Origin: a virus | Strand: one strand, 5' to 3' | Length of the DNA stretch: 64,000 nucleotides | IMG/VR virus record: IMGVR_UViG_3300025645_004731 | Span: 26,616-90,615 of that record | Shown here: in pieces, positions 25,862 to 33,989 of the stretch | How positions within the stretch are numbered: position 1 is the first letter of the stretch | Layout of the letters: every line of letters starts with the position of its first letter | Translations under genes and position numbers: made by a program | The notes under the pieces: model-generated | What the model saw: only the letters and a program-made list of their open reading frames with translations | What the model was told of the DNA's origin: nothing | Databases searched by the model: none

Positions 25862-26500
25862 TTATCCTATAGGTAGTTCAGTGTCTGGCGTATGAAAGTT
25901 TTTCTTACGCATTACTGTTTTTGCAACCAAGTCCAATTCTTTATTATTATTGTCCCAGTTTAACACAAACGGTACATTAACGTCACTGCGCATGTCTTTG
26001 ATAACAGCCTCGGCATCTGGACCCATCTGTGCGATTTGCTTTCCATACTTAGTATAAGCGTCTTTGAACAAAATAGCAAGCTCTTTTAACGTGATTTGTT
26101 GTTTATTTCGTGTATCATTCGCTCTGTCCAAGAAGTGCCTGGTGAACTCAACGTCCATGCCAAGATTCTTAAACAACGCATCAAGATACTCTTCTAACTT
26201 GTTTAGCATAATCTGTGTGATTTCTTTAGCATTTGCTTCATCTTCTGTGACTGAGAATTCATCACGATACATTTTCTCTAATTCTTTTGGGTTAAATCCA
26301 AACTCACGAGAAATTTGAAATGCGTAGCCGCCAATGCCCTGTCGATTACCGTCCGAACTCACTAGATCATGTAATGATTGTAACATACTGTTAATAAATC
26401 GCTGTTTTTGCGCAGCATTTAATTTATTAATCAGTTCATCTTTACTGATGGCTTCTGATAGTTCTGGAATATTATTTTCGATAAGTTCTGATAGTTTCAT
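25862..26500 (-). CDS. Conserved phage protein with head-targeting-like N-terminus
   Basis: A 212-residue helical protein starting MKLSELIENNIPELSEAISK; the second ATG (26500) was chosen because AAGGA sits 8 nt upstream. The C-terminal region VEFTRHFLDRANDTRNKQQI, DAEAVIKDMRSDVNVPFVLN is conserved in marine T4-like phages as I recall. The MK-x-x-E-L-I-E start matches the set discussed at 29-33 kb. Function unknown. Confidence 0.7.
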   Translation of the reverse strand: MKLSELIENNIPELSEAISKDELINKLNAAQKQRFINSMLQSLHDLVSSDGNRQGIGGYAFQISREFGFNPKELEKMYRDEFSVTEDEANAKEITQIMLNKLEEYLDALFKNLGMDVEFTRHFLDRANDTRNKQQITLKELAILFKDAYTKYGKQIAQMGPDAEAVIKDMRSDVNVPFVLNWDNNNKELDLVAKTVMRKKNFHTPDTELPIG

Positions 26501-26511
26501 AGTCATTGTCC

Positions 26512-26661
26512 TTAGCCGTGTTCAAATCTTGCTGCTGATTGTGGTACATTATTGATGTTCTCACAATACTGTTTCCAGTAAGCATTTCTTTCGTTAGTAC
26601 TCGCTCTGCGGTCCTCGTGCTCTTTACATTTCTTTATATAATGTACCCTATCTATTGTCAT
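26512..26661 (-). CDS. Small hypothetical protein (49 aa)
   Basis: The frame from ATG 26661 to TAA 26512 encodes MTIDRVHYIKKCKEHEDRRA and a further 29 residues, highly charged and helical. It overlaps the upstream gene by 14 nt and fills the gap to the next gene. Function unknown. Confidence 0.6.
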   Translation of the reverse strand: MTIDRVHYIKKCKEHEDRRASTNERNAYWKQYCENINNVPQSAARFEHG

Positions 26662-26860
26662 TATTTAACTCCAATATTTTGGCAAGTTCTCTGATCTTGT
26701 CACTTGCGTATGTTTCAAAGTAACGAGGAGCAAACATGTGAACAAGTATCGCTAGTTCTGCTTTTTTAAGTTCGACTAGGAACCCAAAGGCAAACTTAAA
26801 ATGTTGCCACCGTGACATATTTACATCTTCCAGATGTGATTTGCATTTCTTACTGAACAT
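26648..26860 (-). CDS. Small conserved phage protein, possible membrane-associated
   Basis: A 70-residue protein with MSRWQHFKFAFGFLVELKKA and LAILVHMFAPRYFETYASDKI, a hydrophobic helix followed by a conserved HxxxPRxF segment. I recall such proteins (a DUF without function) in T4-like phages. Its ATG shares one base with the stop of the upstream gene. Confidence 0.65.
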   Translation of the reverse strand: MFSKKCKSHLEDVNMSRWQHFKFAFGFLVELKKAELAILVHMFAPRYFETYASDKIRELAKILELNNDNR

Positions 26861-29019
26861 TATAATTCCTTCATCAACTTACTAAGACGTGGTTTGAATA
26901 ATTTCTGATCGCCTTTGGTAGTCTTCAATACTGGTTGATTATGGTCATCTTTGCTAAAGCCTTTGACTTCTGCTTTACGGTTCTTAAACTTACCAACCAT
27001 CACTTCGTCGCCCACACTAATCTTTGGTAGCGTTAGTGTGTCTTCTGCTTCTGCTACTGTTGATTCAGACTTGGATGCGTCAGAGTAATCAACGACCTTC
27101 TTGCCATTATTATCCCATGCGCTCATTTTCATGACTTGTTCTTTGGCATACCATTTAGGACTATATGTCTCGTGCCATTCCCAATTTTCACTTTGTGGAT
27201 CCCATTCAAACACTAACCATGCGCCTTTGTGACCGATGTCGCCAGTTTTCATATTCGTATCATAAAACTTTTCAATACGAAATTTACGAGTAGGAAAGGC
27301 AATCTCCATCTCTCCGTCATTGCCAACTCTTTTCCATCTCGGCATTGCGTTGGTTGTTGCTTCCGCTACACTTTCATTATACTCCGCAGGTATCTCACCA
27401 TTTGGTCCTAGTTTGCCGTCGTCTAGTGCGTCAAAATAACCAGCTGGGCGCTCTACTGGTTTAGGATTTACCAAGTTAAAGAATTCGGTAGTGTCGTTGC
27501 CTGTACTACTTTGCTGTAAACTCCAGCCTAGCTGACTAGCAAGTTTTTTAGCAAATCTCGAATACAGTCTTGCTCTGCCGTCACTAGCATGTTCTTCTTT
27601 ATTAGCAGCAAAATCAAAAGCTTCTACATGTTCAATGCCTACTACACTGATCCACTTATTCATCATTGCAACTACAGTAGCAAATACTCTAAACTGGTCG
27701 CCAGCATCTGTTTTGCCCATTTCATTTCCAATTGCAAAATCAATACTAAAGTCATCATATCCACCATCAAACTCCATAACTAACTCGCCGTTTGGTGTTT
27801 GCGCTTTTGCAAAATAGGTGTTGTCCGTATTTGGGCCACTTAATTTGAATGGATAGGGATTGTCCAATGCTTCTGTAACTGTTGCTTCTTGTACTTTTTT
27901 GACCAGTGTAAAGTCATCTCTGTTGCCAGCATCTTGTACATCAACTGTATATCCTAAACCACCTGCAAAACGCTGTACTATTTTTTGATACAAGTTTGTT
28001 CTACTGTTGCCAGCATCTTTAGCGGCATCAAAGTAAATCTCTTTTGGTGAGTGATCTTGGATAAACTTCTTTAGCATTGCAAGCACTGTAGTCATTGTGC
28101 GTTGTCCGTCGCCTTTGCCTGTTAAGTCGTATGTGGTGTTATTGGGAGTGTCTGCATTTGCTGTTTTAAAATCTATACCCCAGCCAGTGTCAACATTTGT
28201 TGCTAGGAAAGAAATAATTATGTTATTATCTGTTACTGCTTGCGCTTGCCATCTGTTATTATTGTTTTCAGTGACTTTAAACTTATATGGATTGTCAAAT
28301 GCTTCGTTAAATGCTGTAGTTGCTGCGGCGTTAGCACTTGCGCCCTTGGGGTGTTTTGGATTAATGCCAACAACTTCACCATTCATTAGTTCACTGATAT
28401 TAGCACTCTTGCTAATCTTATCTAGTAACTTATGTAGCTTGTCATCTGCGTCATATCCGTTAGTTTCGTATCCTGCTTTGCCACGAACCTCAGTACGTTT
28501 GCCAGTTACTGTATCAGTAATGTTTAACACCATCATATCAGTGTCACGCTCTAACTGTAGCTTATAACCTTCGTTGATGCCTTCGTTCGTTTGTGGGTAG
28601 CGGATCATTGTTTCTCTAAAGCGGAAGTCTTTGTTGCGACCTTTGTTTGGTACAAAACCAAAACGCTTGTAAAACTTGATTAATCTATTCTTGTTTCCAC
28701 CGAATGCGTCATCTGGTGTTAGCGCAATAACTGCGCCTTCCCTATCCATTCTATCAACAATGTCTTGCATTGCTTGAGTACCCTGACCAGCATTACGCTC
28801 ATCGCCTGATACTTCAATCTTAGATAGTGTATAGCCTTTTTCAGCATCGCCATATAGTGATACTTCTACTTCTTCATTTAATGATTCTTTCAAGTATGGT
28901 AAACTAAACCACAACTTAAACCATTCAGGAGTACCAGGCTCGACATTCTTTTCACGTTCAATATCATGAATGCGCTTGCTTGTGTAGCTGATATTTTCTG
29001 CTATTTCGTTAATCTTCAT
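26860..29019 (-). CDS. Multidomain protein with GNAT-like domain and duplicated module, probable internal head protein
   Basis: A 719-residue protein starting at ATG 29019 (ATGA overlap, GGAG 8 nt upstream) with the N-terminus MKINEIAENISYTSKRIHDI. Residues about 55-140 resemble a GNAT acetyltransferase: SKIEVSGDERNAGQGTQAMQ and LIKFYKRFGFVPN. Two related modules follow (about 260-395 and 410-545), each starting EA-F/L-DNPY-FK and ending in a Tyr-rich, R-x-LY-K-x-x-x-A-x-x-LG region. The C-terminus has a basic KOW-like segment (ISVGDEVMVGKFKNRKAEVK). The mixture suggests a polyprotein-like virion component; enzyme activity is not shown. Confidence 0.65.
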   Translation of the reverse strand: MKINEIAENISYTSKRIHDIEREKNVEPGTPEWFKLWFSLPYLKESLNEEVEVSLYGDAEKGYTLSKIEVSGDERNAGQGTQAMQDIVDRMDREGAVIALTPDDAFGGNKNRLIKFYKRFGFVPNKGRNKDFRFRETMIRYPQTNEGINEGYKLQLERDTDMMVLNITDTVTGKRTEVRGKAGYETNGYDADDKLHKLLDKISKSANISELMNGEVVGINPKHPKGASANAAATTAFNEAFDNPYKFKVTENNNNRWQAQAVTDNNIIISFLATNVDTGWGIDFKTANADTPNNTTYDLTGKGDGQRTMTTVLAMLKKFIQDHSPKEIYFDAAKDAGNSRTNLYQKIVQRFAGGLGYTVDVQDAGNRDDFTLVKKVQEATVTEALDNPYPFKLSGPNTDNTYFAKAQTPNGELVMEFDGGYDDFSIDFAIGNEMGKTDAGDQFRVFATVVAMMNKWISVVGIEHVEAFDFAANKEEHASDGRARLYSRFAKKLASQLGWSLQQSSTGNDTTEFFNLVNPKPVERPAGYFDALDDGKLGPNGEIPAEYNESVAEATTNAMPRWKRVGNDGEMEIAFPTRKFRIEKFYDTNMKTGDIGHKGAWLVFEWDPQSENWEWHETYSPKWYAKEQVMKMSAWDNNGKKVVDYSDASKSESTVAEAEDTLTLPKISVGDEVMVGKFKNRKAEVKGFSKDDHNQPVLKTTKGDQKLFKPRLSKLMKEL

Positions 29020-29636
29020 AGCTTGTTCTCCCATAATGGTCCGTTAACTACCACGTCATCCTGGCTAATCAGATGCTTCTTTATAAACGATTCTATCTCG
29101 GGTGTCAAGTGTCTCGCACGATTAACACTGTTGCTATTGAAAAATAAATGTACTTCAACCGACTCATCACCGAATGCTTTCATAATAGCCAACATACGAT
29201 TGCGTCCTTCATGTCCAGTAACTTGTGCTGGTTCATCTGTTCCATCAACTTTAATAGATAGAAACGGACTAGCAATAGATCCACCATTTTTAATATAGTC
29301 AATCATTTCGTCTTTTGGTTCTCTGCCTAGTTTAGATGCCAACGCAATAAATGTACTGGGCTTCATCTTAACACGCATACCAAAGTAGTCTACCTGGGCG
29401 TTATTAGGTGTTGCGCCTCTGCCGTCTTTGTTATCAATGTTAACACTTTCATTCGTCATGCCTAGATTAAATGCCGTATTTGGACTAGCACCGGGAACAC
29501 CAAGTGGCTTGGGTTTGCCATTGCCACCAAAGAACTTTTTGGCTTGACGTTCTGTTTCGCCAGGCTTAACATCTACCGTGGTGTTAACGCCTTTTACAAT
29601 ACGCCCATCTTCATTTATGATATCAGTTATCTTCAT
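29016..29636 (-). CDS. ParB/Srx-like protein, conserved in T4-like marine phages
   Basis: A 206-residue protein starting MKITDIINEDGRIVKGVNTT. The segment DYFGMRVKMKPSTFIALASK and PAQVTGHEGRNRMLAIMKAF contains GHEGRNR, resembling the GxxR nucleotide-binding motif of ParB/sulfiredoxin folds. I recall a family with this exact order in marine T4-like phages. N-terminal MKI-x-x-IINE fits the head-targeting set. Function unknown. Confidence 0.7.
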   Translation of the reverse strand: MKITDIINEDGRIVKGVNTTVDVKPGETERQAKKFFGGNGKPKPLGVPGASPNTAFNLGMTNESVNIDNKDGRGATPNNAQVDYFGMRVKMKPSTFIALASKLGREPKDEMIDYIKNGGSIASPFLSIKVDGTDEPAQVTGHEGRNRMLAIMKAFGDESVEVHLFFNSNSVNRARHLTPEIESFIKKHLISQDDVVVNGPLWENKL

Positions 29637-29644
29637 AGTGATAT

Positions 29645-31261
29645 TTATGCCTTCTTCGTCACTGATGGCAACGCGGCGATAAGATTTGGTTTATCTTTTG
29701 GCGTTGCTCTCGCTAAAGTAGGCGATGGCGCTGGAGAAGATAATGCCGGATCATTCAATACTGGACCCATTGGAGCAGATGCCGGAGGAGTAACCGGAGT
29801 AACTGGCTGTGGTGCTGCTACTGGTGCTGCCGGAGTAACTGGTTTTGGTGCTGCCGGAGTAACTGGTTTTGGTGCTGCCGGAGTAACTGGTTTTGGTGCT
29901 GCCGGAGTAACTGGTTTTGGTTTTGGTGCTGCTACTGGCGGAGTAACTGGTTTTGGTGCTGCTACTGGCGGAGTAGTCGGAGTAGATACGGGCGGAGTAG
30001 TCATGGGTGTTGCTCCTTTAGTATCAAATCTTTTCGTGGGTATTGTCGGAGGAGTAGACGCTAATGCACCAGCCTTTGGGGCGATTGTCGCTGGCGCTGT
30101 GCCGCCTGTTGCTACAGATGACCCTGGTCCACTGTATGATGGAGGAGTAGATGCCAATGCGCCTGCTTTTGCTATTGTCGGCGATGTCGTGACACTTGGA
30201 GTATCTAACGCACCTGCTGTCGGGGTACTCGGCGTGGCAGGAGTAACTGGCGTTGTTGTCGCCTGGGACGTAAAGATATTCTTCATCGCTCCGATTGTTT
30301 GATTGCCTGCTATCGCATCCTGCTGTAATCCAAAGTCGCTCTGAAATTGTTTTACTGCTGCTGCGGTATTTTTACCATATCTGCCATCGGCTCCTGTACT
30401 ACCAATATCATAGCCCAGCGATGTCAGCCCCTGTTGTAAATTTGTTACATTTGGGCCACTGGAGCCTTGTTTCATATTGAAATTACTTGTGCCTACTTTT
30501 CCCAATGTTCCGATACTAGCGGTACTGCGGTCAATCGCGGTAGTAGGAGCAGTGAATAATGGAGGCTTGGTGATTGGTGCGACGGTTGGTGACGGAGTAA
30601 AGGATGCTGGCTTAGGATCTAACGCGCCAGCCTGTGTACTAAAATCGGTCATTGTGTTGCTTGGTCCAGTGAGACTAGCATACTGTGTGTTGTTCGGCAT
30701 TGGTGAACCAGATGGGTCGAATGGCTCCGCCTTTAGTGATGTATCAAGAATATTGGCAAAGTCGCTTCTGTTTTTTAATCCGGCGGATCTGTATTGTGGA
30801 TCATTTAGTCTCCATCTGATATAGTCGTTGCCCAATACATTAGTGGCAGTAGCATCATCAATATTAGGATTATTCAAGAATTCATTCTTTGTGTCGGCAT
30901 ATGACGGATTATTTTCAATTTCGCTGCGAACAAATCCAGCCTGTGCGTCTAGTGTTGCCTGCCCTGGTATCATATTACCAGTATCGTCTAATACGCCAGC
31001 GTTTCCTAAAAAGTTCATAAGCTCGGGTTTGCGATCCCCCTGCCAACTAATCATTCCCACATTTTGTGCGTTATTTGCTGGATCACTGTGTGTGCCATAA
31101 ATTAAATCAGCGTTCATTGAATTTTCTCTGCCTACCTCAGCAGTAAATGCTCTAGCTTGAGCATCGCTAAATCCATTATTTCTGAATGCGTTGTATATAC
31201 CACGAGCCATAGATTGCTGCCGCGCTGTTCCTGCTTCACTGAGTAATTCGTGTAGTCTCAT
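29645..31261 (-). CDS. Virion-associated lysozyme (phage tail lysozyme-like) with peptidoglycan-binding domain and Pro-rich tail
   Basis: A 538-residue protein starting MRLHELLSEAGTARQQ. Residues about 18-100 look like the phage tail lysozyme family: IYNAFRNNGFSDAQARAFTA, EVGRENSMNADL, GMISWQGDRKPEL. Residues about 262-330 form a PG_binding_1 domain (KQGSSGPNVTNLQQGLTSLG, DGRYGKNTAAAVKQFQ). Then comes a Thr/Pro/Ala-rich tail with PKPVTPAA repeats. Wall hydrolase plus wall-binding with a head-targeting N-terminus suggests that it is injected to help penetration. Position is next to other internal-head candidates. Confidence 0.75.
   Translation of the reverse strand: MRLHELLSEAGTARQQSMARGIYNAFRNNGFSDAQARAFTAEVGRENSMNADLIYGTHSDPANNAQNVGMISWQGDRKPELMNFLGNAGVLDDTGNMIPGQATLDAQAGFVRSEIENNPSYADTKNEFLNNPNIDDATATNVLGNDYIRWRLNDPQYRSAGLKNRSDFANILDTSLKAEPFDPSGSPMPNNTQYASLTGPSNTMTDFSTQAGALDPKPASFTPSPTVAPITKPPLFTAPTTAIDRSTASIGTLGKVGTSNFNMKQGSSGPNVTNLQQGLTSLGYDIGSTGADGRYGKNTAAAVKQFQSDFGLQQDAIAGNQTIGAMKNIFTSQATTTPVTPATPSTPTAGALDTPSVTTSPTIAKAGALASTPPSYSGPGSSVATGGTAPATIAPKAGALASTPPTIPTKRFDTKGATPMTTPPVSTPTTPPVAAPKPVTPPVAAPKPKPVTPAAPKPVTPAAPKPVTPAAPKPVTPAAPVAAPQPVTPVTPPASAPMGPVLNDPALSSPAPSPTLARATPKDKPNLIAALPSVTKKA
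29823..29918 (-). repeat. 24-bp tandem repeat coding for PKPVTPAA units
   Basis: Four perfect copies of a 24-bp unit (read on the plus strand, GGTGCTGCCGGAGTAACTGG plus TTTT), followed by two degenerate ones. In frame in the lysozyme gene; copy number could vary by slippage. Confidence 0.9.
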
Positions 31262-31262
31262 A

Positions 31263-32075
31263 TTATCTTCCTTGAGTTAACATTGTCATTAGCTGTAATA
31301 GGACATGTGGCGATAGTGTTTTTCTAGCAGCGCCCAATGATGATATCGCATTGCGAATCTGGTCAGCATATTCTGGAGTAAATTGTTGCTTGCTTTCCAT
31401 GTCGTTAACAAAATTTAATATTGCGTTAGCGTCTATTGGCATTATCTCTTCTTGTGGTTGAGGAGCTTGTGCCATTGGTTGTTCTTCAGCTTCAGTATGT
31501 ACTTCTGGATGTAACGCCTGTCCACTAATATCTTTGAATGGCACATTTGCTCTTGTCAATATCGCTGTTAGCTTGTCAACTTCTTCCTGATTGGAAAGTG
31601 TTATCATCATGTCACTTTCGCTCTGTCCAAATTCCTCTGGCGGTTGTTGATTTAATGTAGGAAAATGCTGACCGATCTTACTCCAATCTAATTCTCCAGG
31701 CGTATCAATAACAAGAGTGAATTGTGGATTCGACAACAGAGTTTGCTGACCCGAGAAATCAGTGTCGCTGACATCACTGGCATCTTCACCCATAACTTTA
31801 TCTGATAAAGCAACTCCAGCCCTCTTGGCTATTTTTCTAAGAGAATTAATACCTTTGCCAGTTTTGACCGCTGCTTTAATCATTGCCATCATAACTGGCG
31901 CAGCAAGTCCGGCAACTGCCGCCATTGCGGCAATATCAGATAAGCCCGCAACATCTTCGCTGACATCACTAGCATCTTCTTCGATGGGAGTTGGCTCAAA
32001 TCTAGCCTTTTTGGCGAATGAGAGACCGAAGTTCTCCTCGGATAAAGCTGAAGTGAACTCGTTAATCTTGACCAT
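31263..32075 (-). CDS. Acidic protein with head-targeting-like N-terminus
   Basis: A 270-residue protein starting MVKINEFTSALSEENFGLSF. It has a hydrophobic alanine-rich helix at about 45-70 (IAAMAAVAGLAAPVMMAMIK) and repeats the short EDASDVS motif twice. Acidic, Gln-rich C-terminus. No family recognised. A late promoter lies about 30 nt upstream. Confidence 0.6.
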   Translation of the reverse strand: MVKINEFTSALSEENFGLSFAKKARFEPTPIEEDASDVSEDVAGLSDIAAMAAVAGLAAPVMMAMIKAAVKTGKGINSLRKIAKRAGVALSDKVMGEDASDVSDTDFSGQQTLLSNPQFTLVIDTPGELDWSKIGQHFPTLNQQPPEEFGQSESDMMITLSNQEEVDKLTAILTRANVPFKDISGQALHPEVHTEAEEQPMAQAPQPQEEIMPIDANAILNFVNDMESKQQFTPEYADQIRNAISSLGAARKTLSPHVLLQLMTMLTQGR

Positions 32076-32106
32076 GATGAAATCCTTATCTTATATTATA
32101 TACTAA

Positions 32107-32113
32107 TATTTAT
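32107..32113 (-). promoter_or_regulatory. T4-like late promoter of the internal-head gene run
   Basis: GCATAAATATT is about 30 nt before the ATG at 32075. It would drive the acidic protein, the lysozyme and following genes. Confidence 0.55.
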
Positions 32114-32123
32114 GCGATATTAC

Positions 32124-32152
32124 TTGACACGTGGGTTCTCTTGTGATATACT
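32124..32152 (+). promoter_or_regulatory. Sigma70-type promoter, distal copy before the plus-strand endonuclease
   Basis: -35 TTGACA (32124-32129), 17-bp spacer, -10 TATACT (32147-32152), on the plus strand. Spacer has no clear dyad. An AAGGTGCTTTGG element (32161-32172) resembling the operator dyad lies between this and the next promoter. Confidence 0.65.
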
Positions 32153-32186
32153 ATAATAGTAAGGTGCTTTGGATGACAAATAATGC

Positions 32187-32215
32187 TTGACAAGCAAGGC
32201 GCCATGGTGTATAAT
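32187..32215 (+). promoter_or_regulatory. Operator-type early promoter of the homing endonuclease
   Basis: -35 TTGACA (32187-32192), 17-bp spacer AGCAAGGCGCCATGGTG, -10 TATAAT (32210-32215). The leader GTACAGCAACAAAGAAAACG is close to those of the minus-strand early genes. Confidence 0.75.
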
Positions 32216-32246
32216 ATATGTACAGCAACAAAGAAAACGAATCAGC

Positions 32247-32903
32247 ATGAATATCTATCCCTCTTATACCTATCATATTTCCTGGACAAAGCAGGACAAA
32301 CACTATTATGGTGTTCGTGTAGCGAATCAATGTCAGCCAGAAGAAGACTTATGGATAGAGTATCATACTTCCTCCAATATTGTCAAGTCATTTCGTGAAG
32401 AATACGGCGAACCAGATATTATTCGTATAGACCAGACATTTGACACCCGTGAGGCAGCAGGCGAATATGAGATTCAATTCCTAACCGAGAATGAGTGTGT
32501 GTTCTCACCGAAATGGCTGAATATGGCAGCCTGGCCGATGGTTGACAATCGCGGTGAAAATCATTACCTGTATGGAAAAACTCGTTCCAAAGAAACCAAA
32601 AGAAAAATGTCTGAGGCGAAGAAGGGAAAAAATCATCCCATGTATGGAAAAACTCATTCCGAAGAAGCCAAAAGAAAACAGTCCGAGGCGAAGAAGGGAA
32701 AAACTCCTTCCGAAGAACACAGAAGAAAATTATCTGAGGCGAGCAAGGGTAAACCACAATCCGAAGAACACTCAAGAAAAATATCTGAGGGGCTGATGGG
32801 AAAACCACAAGAAAAAGTTACATGCCCCCACTGTAAGAAGACAGGTGGTGTTTCCGGTATGACAAGATATCATAACGATAACTGTAAGAAAAAAGTCAAG
32901 TAG
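32247..32903 (+). CDS. GIY-YIG-like homing endonuclease with NUMOD3 repeats
   Basis: The ATG at 32247 gives a 218-residue protein. Residues about 5-75 are a diverged GIY-YIG domain ([15 protein letters not shown], then an AAGEYE region with the conserved Glu). Residues about 105-190 contain four copies of the NUMOD3-type repeat SEE-x-x-RK-x-SEA-KGK (for example [36 protein letters not shown]), a DNA-binding element of homing nucleases. A C-terminal CPHCKKTGG zinc-like motif follows. It is the only plus-strand gene from 5.8 to 48 kb and carries its own early promoter, as expected of a mobile gene. Confidence 0.85.
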   Translation: MNIYPSYTYHISWTKQDKHYYGVRVANQCQPEEDLWIEYHTSSNIVKSFREEYGEPDIIRIDQTFDTREAAGEYEIQFLTENECVFSPKWLNMAAWPMVDNRGENHYLYGKTRSKETKRKMSEAKKGKNHPMYGKTHSEEAKRKQSEAKKGKTPSEEHRRKLSEASKGKPQSEEHSRKISEGLMGKPQEKVTCPHCKKTGGVSGMTRYHNDNCKKKVK

Positions 32904-32921
32904 AGAAAGATTCTACTTGAC
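32889..32921 (-). terminator. Rho-independent terminator (minus strand) overlapping the endonuclease end
   Basis: Perfect 10-bp arms (GTCAAGTAGA / TCTACTTGAC) at 32895-32904 and 32912-32921 with a 7-nt loop. On the minus strand the hairpin is followed by a run of T (plus-strand A-run 32889-32894). It ends the transcript coming from 33.4 kb. The left arm includes the stop codon of the plus-strand gene. Confidence 0.8.
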
Positions 32922-32938
32922 AATTAGGCATTAGTGTG

Positions 32939-33427
32939 TTACCACTTCTTACATGACCAATAACGCGCGGCTGTTTTGGGTCCTGGGTTCTCGCAGTTGT
33001 GTCTGGCTCGAAAACTTTTCCGAGCAGCAGGATTATCTTTGCGGATTCTCATAGTCTTTTCATTACCCTTGCCCTGATGTCCAAATCTGACCATCTTGAC
33101 CTTGTCACCATCTTTGACATATACTTTGAATTTCTTCGATTCGTCTTTTCCGGTGGAAATAGGCTTATTTAATTTTACAGTGCGTCCGCGATATTCCGCT
33201 TCAAATAAATCATTTTCATCTTCGCTGTAGCCCAAATATCCAAACTCCTCGTGGAAGCATTGGTCGTCTTCTAGTACAATCTCTTCTTCAGCGACACAGT
33301 TATTAACACGAGTGTCGCCCTTACTGTTCATTTTGGTTTTCGGCTCTCCGATTTTATATCCGTCTTGACAGCTAGGATCCAGCCTTGTTTTGGTCTTCTT
33401 TGCTTCGATTACTTCATTAATTTTCAT
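32939..33427 (-). CDS. Conserved T4-like marine phage protein (head-targeting-like N-terminus)
   Basis: The ATG at 33427 gives a 162-residue protein starting MKINEVIEAKKTKTRLDPSC. The segments RLDPSCQDGYKIG, RVNNCV and the C-terminus SFRARHNCENPGPKTAARYW are highly conserved features I recall from T4-like marine phages. Basic C-terminus and paired cysteines suggest nucleic-acid or metal binding. Overlaps the upstream gene by 11 nt. Confidence 0.75.
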   Translation of the reverse strand: MKINEVIEAKKTKTRLDPSCQDGYKIGEPKTKMNSKGDTRVNNCVAEEEIVLEDDQCFHEEFGYLGYSEDENDLFEAEYRGRTVKLNKPISTGKDESKKFKVYVKDGDKVKMVRFGHQGKGNEKTMRIRKDNPAARKSFRARHNCENPGPKTAARYWSCKKW

Positions 33428-33902
33428 TGTTATATTCCCATACATCTTGTGCTGTCTGTTCTAACCACGGGAATTTATTAAAGAATTCCTTATTAGTGAC
33501 TTTATATATTGTAAGTGGTAAATTCTTTTGGTCTACATATTGCTTGATGGCATTCATTACTTTAGAACCAGTGCCACCACCACGCTCGGAGGTAGATATT
33601 TGTGACATTAGGATTTTATTTGGACGATAGCTTGCTGCCGCATCTAATAGTATATGTCCAAAGTCACCCTTTAGCATATATGTGCCGCCACCACCTATCA
33701 TTTCTGTACCTGACCACGGAACGCCTACTTTGCCCCAACTGGTCCAGCTAGTGGCGCCAATGGCATTGCCTACATGCTTAATGAGAGGATAATCATCATC
33801 CAATGGCCACCATTTCTTATCAAACTCGATATCAACGTATCCATTTTGGATAGCATCGAATTCTTCTTTTGAAACTTCTGATATAATTTCTTCGATTAGC
33901 AT
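33417..33902 (-). CDS. GNAT-like protein with head-targeting-like N-terminus
   Basis: A 161-residue protein starting MLIEEIISEVSKEEFDAIQN. Residues about 96-150 match the acetyl-CoA-binding part of GNAT folds: MSQISTSERGGGTGSKVMNA (ER-GGGTGS corresponds to RxxGxG/A) and NKEFFNKFPWL. The ATG at 33902 is preferred over a TTG 6 nt upstream. With the 26.9 kb gene this is a second GNAT-like protein in the same putative head set. Confidence 0.65.
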   Translation of the reverse strand: MLIEEIISEVSKEEFDAIQNGYVDIEFDKKWWPLDDDYPLIKHVGNAIGATSWTSWGKVGVPWSGTEMIGGGGTYMLKGDFGHILLDAAASYRPNKILMSQISTSERGGGTGSKVMNAIKQYVDQKNLPLTIYKVTNKEFFNKFPWLEQTAQDVWEYNNEN

Positions 33903-33911
33903 CCACAAAAA

Positions 33912-33963
33912 ATCCCTGATAAAACTCTATAATATTATTAATATTTATACGTTTACCAGGGAT
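33912..33963 (-). promoter_or_regulatory. T4-like late promoter flanked by an inverted repeat
   Basis: TATAAATA, a perfect match to the T4 late motif, at 33949-33942. It is bracketed by near-perfect inverted arms (33912-33925 and 33951-33963, 12 of 13 pairs). The left arm carries the AGGGA used to start the gene at 33902. Confidence 0.6.
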
Positions 33964-33989
33964 GAAGTTTGTTGTATTGTCGTTTCTTA

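Noticed and set aside
29642-29649. Late promoter before the 29.0-29.6 kb gene
   Set aside because: Motif CATAAATA overlaps the previous stop and leaves a leader of only a few bases; likely chance.
29823-29918. CRISPR-like short repeats
   Set aside because: Repeats are contiguous, in frame and code for PKPVTPAA units without spacers.
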